Positions 8,095-16,239 of a stretch of DNA of 64,000 nt are shown piece by piece; the stretch's first letter is position 1, and each line of letters starts with the position of its first letter. Under the pieces are notes generated by a model. The model saw only the letters and a list, made by a program, of their open reading frames with translations, did no database searches and was not told where the DNA came from. Source of the stretch: Streptomyces sp. SID10853. Lineage in GTDB: Bacteria > Actinomycetota > Actinomycetes > Streptomycetales > Streptomycetaceae. The stretch covers positions 62,001-126,000 of the forward strand of contig NZ_JAAGLN010000002.1 in the NCBI RefSeq assembly GCF_010548145.1. The letters are read 5' to 3'. Position numbers and translations under genes: made by a program.

Positions 8095-9609
8095 CTAGGC
8101 CGCCGCGTCGAAGGAGGACTGACGCGCGGTGACACGCCGGGCAGCTGATACGGGGCTGCGACGACCGCGAGAGGCCGTGCTGCGGGTGCGCTCACGCCGT
8201 GCGGCCACCGGCGCGGTGATCGTCACGGGAATGCCCGAGGGTGTCTGGGCGCCGGTGATCCGGCTGAGTGCCTCTTCCCCGGAGCGGACCGGGGTGGTCT
8301 GGGGAACGATGCCTGCGGCTGCCATGAGCCGGGTCACGTCGCGGCGCTGGTGGGGGGTGACCAGGGTGACGACACTGCCGGACTCGCCGGCCCGCGCGGT
8401 ACGGCCGCCCCGGTGGAGGTAGTCCTTGTGATCGGTCGGCGGGTCGACGTTGACGACGAGGTCGAGGTTGTCGACGTGGATCCCGCGTGCCGCGACGTTC
8501 GTCGCGACGAGCACGGTGACGTGCCCGGTCTTGAACTGGGACAGGGTCCGGGTGCGCTGCGGCTGCGACTTCCCGCCGTGCAGGGCAGCGGCCCGCACTC
8601 CGCTGTTGAGCAGGTCCTGGGTGAGCCGGTCGACGGCGTGCTTGGTGTCCAGGAACATGATCACCCGGCCTTCGCGCGCGGCGATCTCCGTGGTCGTGCG
8701 GTGCTTGTCGGCGCCGTGGACGTGCAGGACGTGGTGCTCCATCGTGGTAACCGCGCCTGCGGACGGGTCGACGGAGTGGACCACGGGGTCAGTGAGGTAG
8801 CGGCGGACCAGGAGGTCGACGTTGCGGTCGAGGGTGGCGGAGAACAGCATGCGCTGGCCCTCCGGGCGTACCTGGTCCAGGAGCGCGGTGACCTGGGGCA
8901 TGAAGCCCATGTCGGCCATCTGATCGGCCTCGTCCAGGACGGTGATCGCGACCTGGTTCAGCCGGCAGTCCCCCCGGTCGATGAGGTCCTTGAGACGCCC
9001 CGGCGTCGCGACGACGACTTCGGCACCACGGCGCAGTGCGCTGACCTGCCTGCCGATCGGCATTCCGCCGACCACCGTGGCCAGACGCAGCCTGACCGAA
9101 CGGGCGTAGGGAGTGAGTGCGTCGGTCACCTGCTGTGCCAGCTCACGCGTCGGCACAAGGACCAGGGCCAGCGGCTGGCAGGGTTCGGCACGCTGTCCGG
9201 CGGTGCGGGCCAGCAGGGCCAGGCCAAAGGCGAGGGTCTTGCCCGATCCGGTGCGCCCTCGACCGAGCACGTCGCGGCCCGCGAGGGTGTTGGGCAGGGT
9301 CGCGCCCTGGATCGGGAACGGGACTCGCATGCCTTGCGCGGTGAGCGATGCCAGCAGCCGCTCGGGCATGTCCAGATCGGCGAACGCCTCGACGGCGGGC
9401 AGCGCAGGAGTGATCGTCTTCGGCAGAGCGAATTCTCCCGAGGCCGCCGAGGGCCGCCGCCCATGGCCGCCCTGGCGGCTCGGCCCTGCGGAACGCCGCG
9501 GGGCGGGCGAGCCGGAGCGGCCGCTCCGGTGCGAACCGGTATCGGAGCCAACGGTGGGGCCGCCGGTACGACGGCGGGAGGAGCGGTTGTTCGTACGTGC
9601 GGGGTTCAT
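8095..9609 (-). CDS. DEAD-box RNA helicase
   Basis: A 504-aa ATP-dependent RNA helicase that unwinds structured RNA, here probably at low temperature. A basic, Arg/Ser/Gly-rich N-terminal extension of about 70 residues precedes the core. Motifs in order: FPIQGATLP (Q motif), GRTGSGKT (Walker A), PTRELAQQ (Ia), VLDEADQMADMGF (II), LFSATLD (III), VLVATNVAARGIHVDN (V) and HRGGRTARAG (VI). I chose ATG 9609 because GGAAGG lies five bases upstream; the longer frame adds an unsupported extension. It is downstream of a CspA-type gene and upstream of a small conserved gene. Confidence 0.93.
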   Translation of the reverse strand: MNPARTNNRSSRRRTGGPTVGSDTGSHRSGRSGSPAPRRSAGPSRQGGHGRRPSAASGEFALPKTITPALPAVEAFADLDMPERLLASLTAQGMRVPFPIQGATLPNTLAGRDVLGRGRTGSGKTLAFGLALLARTAGQRAEPCQPLALVLVPTRELAQQVTDALTPYARSVRLRLATVVGGMPIGRQVSALRRGAEVVVATPGRLKDLIDRGDCRLNQVAITVLDEADQMADMGFMPQVTALLDQVRPEGQRMLFSATLDRNVDLLVRRYLTDPVVHSVDPSAGAVTTMEHHVLHVHGADKHRTTTEIAAREGRVIMFLDTKHAVDRLTQDLLNSGVRAAALHGGKSQPQRTRTLSQFKTGHVTVLVATNVAARGIHVDNLDLVVNVDPPTDHKDYLHRGGRTARAGESGSVVTLVTPHQRRDVTRLMAAAGIVPQTTPVRSGEEALSRITGAQTPSGIPVTITAPVAARRERTRSTASRGRRSPVSAARRVTARQSSFDAAA

Positions 9610-9872
9610 TGGAACCTTCCTTGACACGGCGCGTATCAAGGAATTCTCGCAGCAGAACAACAGCGCGGGGAATTACAAGAACGGACCGAACGAAATGCGA
9701 AATAGGATCTGACCTGCGGCGAATCCGACGCGAGTGCAGGCGATACAAGGGTGACGTCTCAAGCTGGCAGAAAATGCGGGACGTCTACGGGTGCGGTTAC
9801 AGGGAGGCCCGCTTTTTCGAGTAGGAATTCGCGGGCGCCTTTGCCCCGCAGACGAAGCCTCGGGAAATGCCC
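9610..9872 (-). promoter_or_regulatory. Leader/promoter region of the DEAD-box helicase
   Basis: About 260 bp between the csp terminator and the helicase start, more AT-rich than its surroundings, with no gene. Cold-induced helicase genes often carry long structured leaders; this stretch has room for one, but I see no defined motif. Confidence 0.4.
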
Positions 9873-9914
9873 GTAGCTGGGGCCCGCACCCCGAAGGATG
9901 CGGGCCCCAGCTAC
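9873..9914 (-). terminator. Perfect 16-bp hairpin terminator of the csp gene
   Basis: GTAGCTGGGGCCCGCA (9873-9888) pairs perfectly with 9899-9914 around a 10-nt loop, 16 bp after the csp stop codon. Confidence 0.85.
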
Positions 9915-9930
9915 GAAGTGCGCGTCGACG

Positions 9931-10134
9931 TCAGACGGGAACGATGTTCTCGGCCGTGGGGCCCTTCTGGCCCGCCGCGATGTCGAAGGTCACCTTCTGG
10001 CCTTCGATCAGCTCACGGAAGCCTTGGGCAGCGATGTTCGAAAAGTGGGCGAACACGTCGTCGCCGCCACCATCCTGCTCGATGAACCCAAAACCCTTGG
10101 CCGCGTTGAACCACTTCACAGTGCCGGACGCCAT
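9931..10134 (-). CDS. CspA-family cold-shock protein
   Basis: A 67-aa single OB-fold nucleic-acid chaperone of standard family length. The RNP1 motif is KGFGFIEQ and the RNP2-like segment DVFAHFSNI. The start [10 protein letters not shown] is preceded by AAGGAGAT six bases upstream, so the longer upstream frame is not used. It binds single-stranded RNA/DNA and melts secondary structure. It has its own terminator and lies just upstream of a DEAD-box helicase, a functionally matched pair. Confidence 0.96.
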   Translation of the reverse strand: MASGTVKWFNAAKGFGFIEQDGGGDDVFAHFSNIAAQGFRELIEGQKVTFDIAAGQKGPTAENIVPV

Positions 10135-10733
10135 GTCATATCTCCTTGTGGGGCAGTACGCCGGGACCCGCAATCACGGATACCGGGTCGCCGAGATGAT
10201 GCCCCGCCCGAAGAATAACCGGAGATATAAAACGCTTCCCGCGGCTCAAAAGACCGACGAAAGCGTTGAAGCTCTTGGGAACCACGACTGCAACTAGGAT
10301 TGACAGTAGCATGCGGTAGCGGCCTGCGTACGATTAACAAATCCATTCGGTTCGCTGCGGTAAACACACTGTCCGCGCGGCATATTCAACTCTCGCTTCG
10401 CGGTCACAGGTATTGCCCCACCCGCAACGCAACATTCCAGCAAGAGCGCTCGTACATTACGGCTCAGAGGGCACAACTGCCGCAGTGTGGCGTCCCCCTG
10501 TCCGGACCGCCGCCCATCAGCCCGTATGCCGGTCAGGTCCCGACGTAGGCAGGGCCGCGCAGCGCTGCTGCTGCGCGGCCTGTCGCAAGCACCCCAGAGC
10601 CCACCGCCATCGCCTGACGGCGGACGCCCACCGTTCGCGTGGCGTACCAGTCGAAGAGCAGCCCGTCAGGGCAGCCACACGCCCCAAAGTGCGGGCCGTG
10701 AGGGTCGGGCGGGGGTGGTGGGCACCTTGCGCC
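10135..10733. other. Intergenic region between csp and the MerR gene
   Basis: About 600 bp without a supported gene; the long frames crossing it lack protein-like features. The 10200-10460 part is relatively AT-rich, as expected of a cold-shock promoter and long 5' leader. I could not identify a specific promoter. Confidence 0.45.
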
Positions 10734-11072
10734 TCAGCCTGCGGTCGTCGGGTTCTCCGACTCGGAGGCGCGACGGTATTCGGCGTTGATGCGCTGGGCT
10801 TCTTCGAGCTGGTCTTCGAGGATGACGATGCGGCAGGCGGCCTCGATGGGGGTGCCCTGGTCGACGAGTTCTCGTGCGCGGGCGGCGATGCGCAGCTGGT
10901 AGCGGGAGTAGCGACGGTGGCCGCCCTCGGAACGCAGCGGGGTGATGAGGCGGGCTTCACCGACAGCGCGGAGAAAGCCCTGCGTGGTACCGAGCATCTC
11001 GGCCGCCCGGCCCATCGTGTAGGCGGGATAGTCATCGTCGTCGAGACGGCCGAACGAGTCGCCTGCTGTCAT
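10734..11072 (-). CDS. MerR-like helix-turn-helix regulator
   Basis: A 112-aa protein. After an acidic N-terminus, a MerR-type winged helix runs from about residue 17 to 60, with YTMGRAAEMLGTTQGFLRAV as helix-turn-helix and EGGHRRYSRYQL as wing, then a helix with an EDQLEEAQRINAEYRRA coiled-coil-like end. It is short for MerR and has no visible metal- or drug-binding tail. ATG 11072 was chosen because GAGAGG precedes it; the longer frame runs through a GC-rich hairpin. Confidence 0.85.
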   Translation of the reverse strand: MTAGDSFGRLDDDDYPAYTMGRAAEMLGTTQGFLRAVGEARLITPLRSEGGHRRYSRYQLRIAARARELVDQGTPIEAACRIVILEDQLEEAQRINAEYRRASESENPTTAG

Positions 11073-11098
11073 TTGCACCTCTCTGTGGAACGCGTCGA

Positions 11099-11130
11099 GG
11101 GGCCCGAGTGCCGCATGGCACCCGGGCCCC
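11099..11130 (-). promoter_or_regulatory. Hairpin in the leader of the MerR gene
   Basis: GGGGCCCGAGTGCC (11099-11112) faces 11117-11130 over a 4-nt loop. The one mismatch becomes a U-G wobble only when transcribed from the minus strand, which favours a role in the MerR transcript. It ends about 27 nt before the ATG: attenuator-like, or the terminator of something upstream. Confidence 0.45.
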
Positions 11131-12075
11131 GAAGGAACTGCTACACCATCTGCCGGCCCTGGTACTGCGCCGACCTTCTGTTTCCGCGTGCACGCCCGGG
11201 AGAGGGCGTGGGTTGCGGGGATCGCGGTTGCTTGACCGGAGACCACCTCACTATCGATGTCCTGCGGTACCCGGGCTCAACGCTCTGCCCGGGCGATCCT
11301 GATGGCGCCTGCTCCTCCGTTCTTCCCTCTGGAAACAATCACTTACCCACTACTGATACTGCTGCTCTGTGGCCTGTGACAGCGCCACCCTTCGACAGCC
11401 GGCCCCGTCGCCCGTCCTGCGTCTGCTCCGGCTTGGAACCCCGCTGCCGAACCTCCCGGTGCGCGCGTCCGCAGCCGACGCCTTCACCGAGGTGCTGCTC
11501 ACTCAACTTCACTGCTGGGTACTGCACTTGCCGGTACTGCACTTGCGGGTACTGCCACTGCGTGAACTGCGGTACTGCTCACGGCGGCCCCTGATCACCG
11601 CGGGCCACCCGGTCCGGTCGTCAGTCCCGTCGCCGTCTGCAACAACCCTGGCTTCGAAACTCCACCACCGCACCGTCCTGCGAACTGCAACTGCGGATAC
11701 CGCTGCCCGGCAGTTCGTCTCTGCCGGGCCCTGCTGTCTCTCTGGGCTACGAGAGAAACCATAACCACACCACCACCCAATGTCTACTCCGGCCGACATA
11801 GATTTTCGGAACCCGTGTGGAGAGATTGTCGGCCTCGGCCACGGGACGGGTGCGTGGCCGTGTCGTTCCAGTCAGGCCTCACCGCCAGGCAGGACCTGCG
11901 TGATGATCCAGAGACCGGGGTGACCCGATGGACACAATGAGTGTCAACGTGGCAACCGGCTTCTCCGAGGTACGCATGGCCGATCACGCCGGAGCGCCAG
12001 GGAATTCCTCCCGGATCCCGCACCGCCGACGGGTGCACGACCGCAGGGGCAGGCCCAACGTTGCCCACCAGCCCA
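11131..12075. other. Gene-poor stretch with short repeats
   Basis: About 950 bp with no supported gene. It holds the TACTGC repeat block at 11513-11577 and a 9-bp stem, GCCCGGCAG (11705-11713) with 11721-11729. Composition is less GC-biased than in neighbouring genes. Together with the decayed toxin-antitoxin locus next to it, it may be remnant DNA. Confidence 0.5.
11513..11577. repeat. Degenerate tandem repeat of a GGTACTGCACTTGC unit
   Basis: Units of about 15 bp: GGGTACTGCACTTGC, CGGTACTGCACTTGC, GGGTACTGCCACTGC, then drifted copies ending GGTACTGC. No gene overlaps it convincingly. Confidence 0.6.
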
Positions 12076-12330
12076 CTAGTAGCGGTAGCGGGCAGCGAGG
12101 ATGACGATCTCCTTGTCCGTGACCAAGTAGACGAGACGATGCTCGTCGTCGATCCGCCTCGACCACGCCCCGGGCAAGTGGTACTTGAGTGGCTCGGACT
12201 TGCCGATCCCCATGAAGGGATCGCGCTTGACGTCCTCGATGAGCTTGTTGATCCGAGTGAGCATCTTGCGGTCGTTCTTGGGCCAGGACGTGCAGTCCTC
12301 CCAGCCCTGATCCTCGAAGACAAGCCTCAC
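12076..12330 (-). CDS. yoeB: YoeB/Txe-family mRNA interferase toxin, catalytic His replaced
   Basis: An 84-aa protein, exactly the length of E. coli YoeB, a ribosome-dependent mRNA endonuclease. Glu46 and Arg65 of the YoeB active site are kept (GKSEPLK, DDEHRLVY), but the C-terminus reads RYRY where YoeB has RYHY, so catalytic His83 is Arg. The start is GTG at 12330; its GTGA overlaps the stop of the upstream antitoxin frame, the usual coupling of such pairs. With the broken antitoxin next door, the toxin is probably weak or inactive. Confidence 0.88.
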   Translation of the reverse strand: MRLVFEDQGWEDCTSWPKNDRKMLTRINKLIEDVKRDPFMGIGKSEPLKYHLPGAWSRRIDDEHRLVYLVTDKEIVILAARYRY

Positions 12331-12605
12331 GCGGCGTCCACGGCAGGGCCCGTCACGTCCGGATCGATCAGCTCGCGCTCCGATACGTTGATGTCGCCCA
12401 GAGCGTTCTCGTACGCCTTGAGCAGACGCCGCGCATTCGCAGGCGAGCGCAGGAGATATGAGCCCTCGCGCAGTGCCGCGTAGTCCTCGGCCGAGACGAG
12501 CACGGCGTTGCCATGTCTGGAGACGATCTCGATAGCCTCGTGATCGTCGTTGACCTTCCTGATCAGAAAAAGCCCCTTGCAGGTCGACTCCGGGAGAAGT
12601 CGGCC
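12327..12605 (-). pseudogene. yefM: YefM/Phd-type antitoxin lacking a usable start (5' frameshift or truncation)
   Basis: Read in the frame that ends at the toxin GTG, this stretch encodes a YefM-like protein: KVNDDHEAIEIVSRHGNAVL, then EDYAALREGSYLLRSPANAR, the normal core and toxin-binding part. The frame has no ATG, GTG or TTG before the GTG at 12503, and a stop lies at 12606-12608; the residues before LIRKVND are out of register with the family, and an ATG at 12607-12609 is in another frame. This suggests a 1- or 2-nt indel near the 5' end. A GTG-12503 start would keep only the toxin-neutralising half. A sequencing error is the main alternative. Confidence 0.7.
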
Positions 12606-12649
12606 TCATCTGACCTGCATGTTTACCAGGGCGCCACCGTGTTGTGCAT

Positions 12650-12682
12650 CCGTGGGCCGCGGATGTTCCCCGCGGCCCACGG
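12650..12682 (-). terminator. Perfect 13-bp hairpin after the GH97 gene
   Basis: CCGTGGGCCGCGG (12650-12662) pairs with 12670-12682 around a 7-nt loop, 38 bp after the GH97 stop. Confidence 0.8.
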
Positions 12683-12720
12683 AAGGGGCTTTCGCCGGTC
12701 GCTCGCCGGACCCGGTCCGG

Positions 12721-15423
12721 TTACCTGCGGGCGGCGCCGGCGGCGATGTGCAGCCGTGCGTCGGCCCAGTCGGCGTGGTCCGAGTCGTTACCGTCGCCGC
12801 CGTCCGTCACGCGCAGGGTCAGCTGCCGCACGCCGGTGACGTCGATGTCGAAGGCATGGGCGGCGTCGCCCGGGCCCATGAGCCCGCTCGTGCCCAGGAC
12901 CTTCCCGTCACCGATGACGTCGAAGACCACGGAACCCTTGTCCGACGTCTCCTTGTCGATGCCGACATCGGTGCTGAAACGGTCATAGGTACCGCCCAGG
13001 TCGACCGTCACCTCGGAGGGCGCGTGCGCACCGAGCCCCTTGTCGTAGGTCCGGTCGCCGATACGCAGCGGACCTCCGTCGCCCTTGGCCGACTCGCCGT
13101 TGGACATGTCCCGCTCGACCGGGCCCCAGCCGTTGCTCTCCGCCGAGAAGGGGAGATCGCTGACGTAGTCGATGCCGGGCGGTGACACGAAGACACGGAC
13201 CTGCCTCCGCTGACTCAGTTTCGGGGCTGTCGCGCCCGCGGCCGGGTCCCGATAAGTGGCGGTGACCGGAATCTCCGTCCAGCCGTAGGCGGGCCGCTCC
13301 GGCACAGTGACCCGCCAGTCCGCGGTCAGCGGCTGACCGGTGGCCAGCTCGGCGGCGGTCGCGCCCGACCCCTCGACGCTCCAGCCCGCCGGGGTCTTCG
13401 CGCTGAGCGTGACATCGGTGACCGGACCGAACTCGTCGATCGCGAAGCTGCCGCCGAGCTTCACCACCGTGCCCGGATGCGCCGCGGTCTGCCGCGTGTT
13501 CACCGTCAGCGTGCTGGAGGGGACATGGCGTACGGGCATGTCGCAACTGGTCCGGCCGGGCACAGCGCGGCAGACGATCGCGGCGAATCCACCGTTCTCG
13601 GTACCCGGCACCTTCAGGGTGTCGTGGCGAGTGAGCAGCCGGCTCTCCCGGACCAGACCGTCCGAGCCGTCGCGGACCACGTCGACGCGCCACTTCCCGC
13701 CGCTCAGGAAGTCCAGCGGCACCCGGTGGGTACGAGCCGCACCTGCGGCCATCTCACCCAGGAACCATCGGGCGCCACTGCGTCGCGCGAAGCCGGCGCT
13801 CCGACCGGGCGCGCTGCCCTTCAGCAGCTTCGTCTCGTCCCAGACCGTCGGTACCTGCTCCAGGAAGCGGGCCAGTTCAGGACGGGCCCGGTACTCCTCG
13901 ATGCTGCCCGCGAAGTTCTGCAGACCCGACTCGAAGATGACGGACAGGGCCAGTTCCGCCGCATCGGATGTGTTGCGCTGACCGAACTGGAAACCCATCG
14001 GGGTGAAGTCCATCGAACCGACCACGTTACGGGTGAACGGCAGCGTCGCGATGTTGTCCGCCCGGACGTCCCCCTGCTCGGCGCCGTGCACCGCCTCCAT
14101 CGACATCACCTGCGGCCAGGTGCGCTGGATGCCGTTCGGGATCGTGGAGCCGTGGAAGTCGACGATGAGTTTGCGCGCCGCCGTGGCCTTGAGTATTCCG
14201 TCGTACCACTGGTAGCGCTCACGGGTGTCGGAGTCCATGAAGTCGATCTTGAGGCCGGCGGCGCCCCACTTCTTGACCTTGTCCAGCTGCGCGTCACGCT
14301 TGGCGGGCGTGTCGAGGTCCGTCCAGGCCATCCACAGCAGGATCCTCACTCCGCGCCGGTGCGCGTAGTCCATGAGCTGCGGCATCCAGTCCGTGGTCTT
14401 CCAGCCGTCGTCGACGAGGGCGTACTGCCACCCGTGCGCCGCGGCGTAGTCCACGAACTTCTCCTGCGTCGCCAGGCTGCGCTGAGCCTCGTTGAACCCG
14501 GCCAGCCATGACCAGGCGACCTTCCCTGGTTTGATCCAGGAGGTGTCGCGGATCCTGGACGGCGGTGCCAGGTCGTCGATGAGGGTGGACTCGGTGACGG
14601 TCGCGAGGTCGCCGATGACGGCGGTGCGCCACGGGGTGGTGAGCGGTCCGTCCGAGTGGACCTCCTTGTCGGCCAGCGCCACCTCGTAGCGCCCGGTGCC
14701 CTGTTGGTGCACGAGACGGCTGCCGGAGTACCGGCCGTCGAGGTCCGACTCGGCGAGTACGACGTTCTGGTCGCCCACCTGGAAGAGTGCCGGGTAGCCG
14801 TACTCGCCGCTGCCCGCGGAGGCGGCGGTGCTCCGGTCGTAAGGCTGCTCGTGCGGGGCGGAGTAGGCGGTGAGCCAGGCCGGCGAGGAGGCCGGGGGCT
14901 GGAAGGCGGACGCCTCGTGCTCGATGGTCACGCCGTCCTTGCCGGGCAGCACATAGCGGTATGCCACGCCGTCATCGGCGGCCCGGACCACCAGGTCGAG
15001 GCGGGCACCCCCCTTTCCCTCGAAGGCGAACCGCGACTCGTTCATGTGGACGGACCGGTGGAGCTGCTTGCCGACGGTCGTCGTGTACTTCTCGTCGACC
15101 GCACGGCTGTCACGGTGCAGCAGGTGGAGTCCCGAGGTCAGATCCGCCTGATCGGTGACCACACCGACGGGCGCCGGTTCGAGCACTGTCCGTCCGTTCC
15201 GCCGGACGGAGAAGCCGAGCGAGCCGTCGGCCCGGTTCAGGGTGACGACCGCGGTGGGCCCGCCGCGCTGCACGGTCCATGACGTGGCCGCAGGGCCGGA
15301 ATGCGCCCTGACAACGTTGTCGGACAATGCGCTCGCCGGGGTGGCCGAACCCAGGGCCAGTGCGGCGGTGACTGCCGCAGCCATCAGCACCATGGGGCCG
15401 GCACGTAGCTTTCGCCGTCTCAT
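12721..15423 (-). CDS. Secreted glycoside hydrolase family 97 with NEW3 and NPCBM domains
   Basis: A 900-aa secreted enzyme. An N-terminal Sec signal (hydrophobic VLMAAAVTAALALGSATPASA) precedes a GH97 N-terminal beta-sandwich, then a (beta/alpha)8 catalytic barrel (about residues 280-560, with VAWSWLAGFNE, LVDDGW and GLKIDFMDSD). C-terminally there is a NEW3 (NPCBM-associated) domain (about 650-750) and an NPCBM galactose-binding-like module with YDKGLGAHAPSEV. GH97 contains alpha-glucosidases and alpha-galactosidases; the CBM favours a galactose-type ligand, but specificity is not certain. ATG 15423 was chosen for GGAGG five bases upstream. It is divergent from another secreted glycosidase at 16240. 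Confidence 0.9.
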   Translation of the reverse strand: MRRRKLRAGPMVLMAAAVTAALALGSATPASALSDNVVRAHSGPAATSWTVQRGGPTAVVTLNRADGSLGFSVRRNGRTVLEPAPVGVVTDQADLTSGLHLLHRDSRAVDEKYTTTVGKQLHRSVHMNESRFAFEGKGGARLDLVVRAADDGVAYRYVLPGKDGVTIEHEASAFQPPASSPAWLTAYSAPHEQPYDRSTAASAGSGEYGYPALFQVGDQNVVLAESDLDGRYSGSRLVHQQGTGRYEVALADKEVHSDGPLTTPWRTAVIGDLATVTESTLIDDLAPPSRIRDTSWIKPGKVAWSWLAGFNEAQRSLATQEKFVDYAAAHGWQYALVDDGWKTTDWMPQLMDYAHRRGVRILLWMAWTDLDTPAKRDAQLDKVKKWGAAGLKIDFMDSDTRERYQWYDGILKATAARKLIVDFHGSTIPNGIQRTWPQVMSMEAVHGAEQGDVRADNIATLPFTRNVVGSMDFTPMGFQFGQRNTSDAAELALSVIFESGLQNFAGSIEEYRARPELARFLEQVPTVWDETKLLKGSAPGRSAGFARRSGARWFLGEMAAGAARTHRVPLDFLSGGKWRVDVVRDGSDGLVRESRLLTRHDTLKVPGTENGGFAAIVCRAVPGRTSCDMPVRHVPSSTLTVNTRQTAAHPGTVVKLGGSFAIDEFGPVTDVTLSAKTPAGWSVEGSGATAAELATGQPLTADWRVTVPERPAYGWTEIPVTATYRDPAAGATAPKLSQRRQVRVFVSPPGIDYVSDLPFSAESNGWGPVERDMSNGESAKGDGGPLRIGDRTYDKGLGAHAPSEVTVDLGGTYDRFSTDVGIDKETSDKGSVVFDVIGDGKVLGTSGLMGPGDAAHAFDIDVTGVRQLTLRVTDGGDGNDSDHADWADARLHIAAGAARR

Positions 15424-16239
15424 CCAGTCCTCCGTATCGGAACCAGTCAACTACCAACAGCACCGGACGACTTCGAACAGTGCTGGTGCTGGCTTACCGG
15501 TCGGGACGAAGCCTGTAAACAGCCCGCACCGGAATCGTTTCACCGCGCACCACCATGAAGACCCGGCAGACCGTCCGCGGTCGCCGGCCCCGGAAGCGAT
15601 GGCGCCCACCACGCCGTGCCAGGGGTCGCCCGTCCGCGGAACCCCGGCCTCCGCACCGACGGACGGATAGCTGGCCGGGCCGTCCGACAGCCGCGCCCGC
15701 AGCCGACGTTCGCCGGCGGGACAAGCCCGGGAAGACGGCAAACCAGCAGGCCGGACAGGGTGTGCCCGTCGGTCACGGGGCACGGCGCAGAGCCCTCGTC
15801 CAGGTTCGTCACTGCCGGGGCGCGCCGGACCGTCCGCACCATCGGGGCGGAGGAGAGACGGAAATGTTCCCTGGCGCCCGGGGAGGTCGCACGCCGGAGA
15901 GCGGCACAGATGACTTGCTTCCTGTGCGTTGCCTGAATCGAGACAACTGGCTTAGCCTGTCGCCAGTTTGAAACGAATCAATGGCGTCGTCACCTCCATG
16001 GGCTGTCCAGTGTTCGATGCCGGTGAGGGTGAGGGAGCCTGACACGCACTGGTCGGCTGACCGGCCGACCAGTCCCTTGCCGGGCGCGTGATGTGCGGAC
16101 CGGGCCGACTCCGCCCGCCCCCTGATGCCGCATCAGGCCCCTTGACGAGCACAGAGACAACCGCCGGTACCTCGCCCCCCCCATCGGCCGAGACGGGTGG
16201 CCGCTCGATCTCTCAGACCAGGAAGCCAGGAAGCACCGT
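15424..16239. other. Divergent promoter region of two secreted glycosidase genes
   Basis: About 815 bp with no supported gene. It contains a LacI-type operator candidate (15967-15982), a 9-bp stem CTGGTCGGC (16049-16057) with 16064-16072, and a tight dyad CCTGATGC/GCATCAGG at 16131-16147 about 95 bp before the ATG at 16240. Confidence 0.5.
15967..15982. promoter_or_regulatory. Candidate LacI-family operator
   Basis: TTTGAAACGAATCAAT has a good left half-site (TTGAAACG) and a degenerate right half (CGAATCAA against the ideal CGTTTCAA). LacI-type repressors commonly control Streptomyces glycosidase genes at such sites; no lacI gene lies in the window. Confidence 0.35.

Noticed and set aside
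10413..11594. 393-residue plus-strand frame with a Cys-rich end (TC/YC repeats)
   Set aside because: Antisense to the MerR gene over most of its length; the Cys repeats come from the TACTGC DNA repeat.
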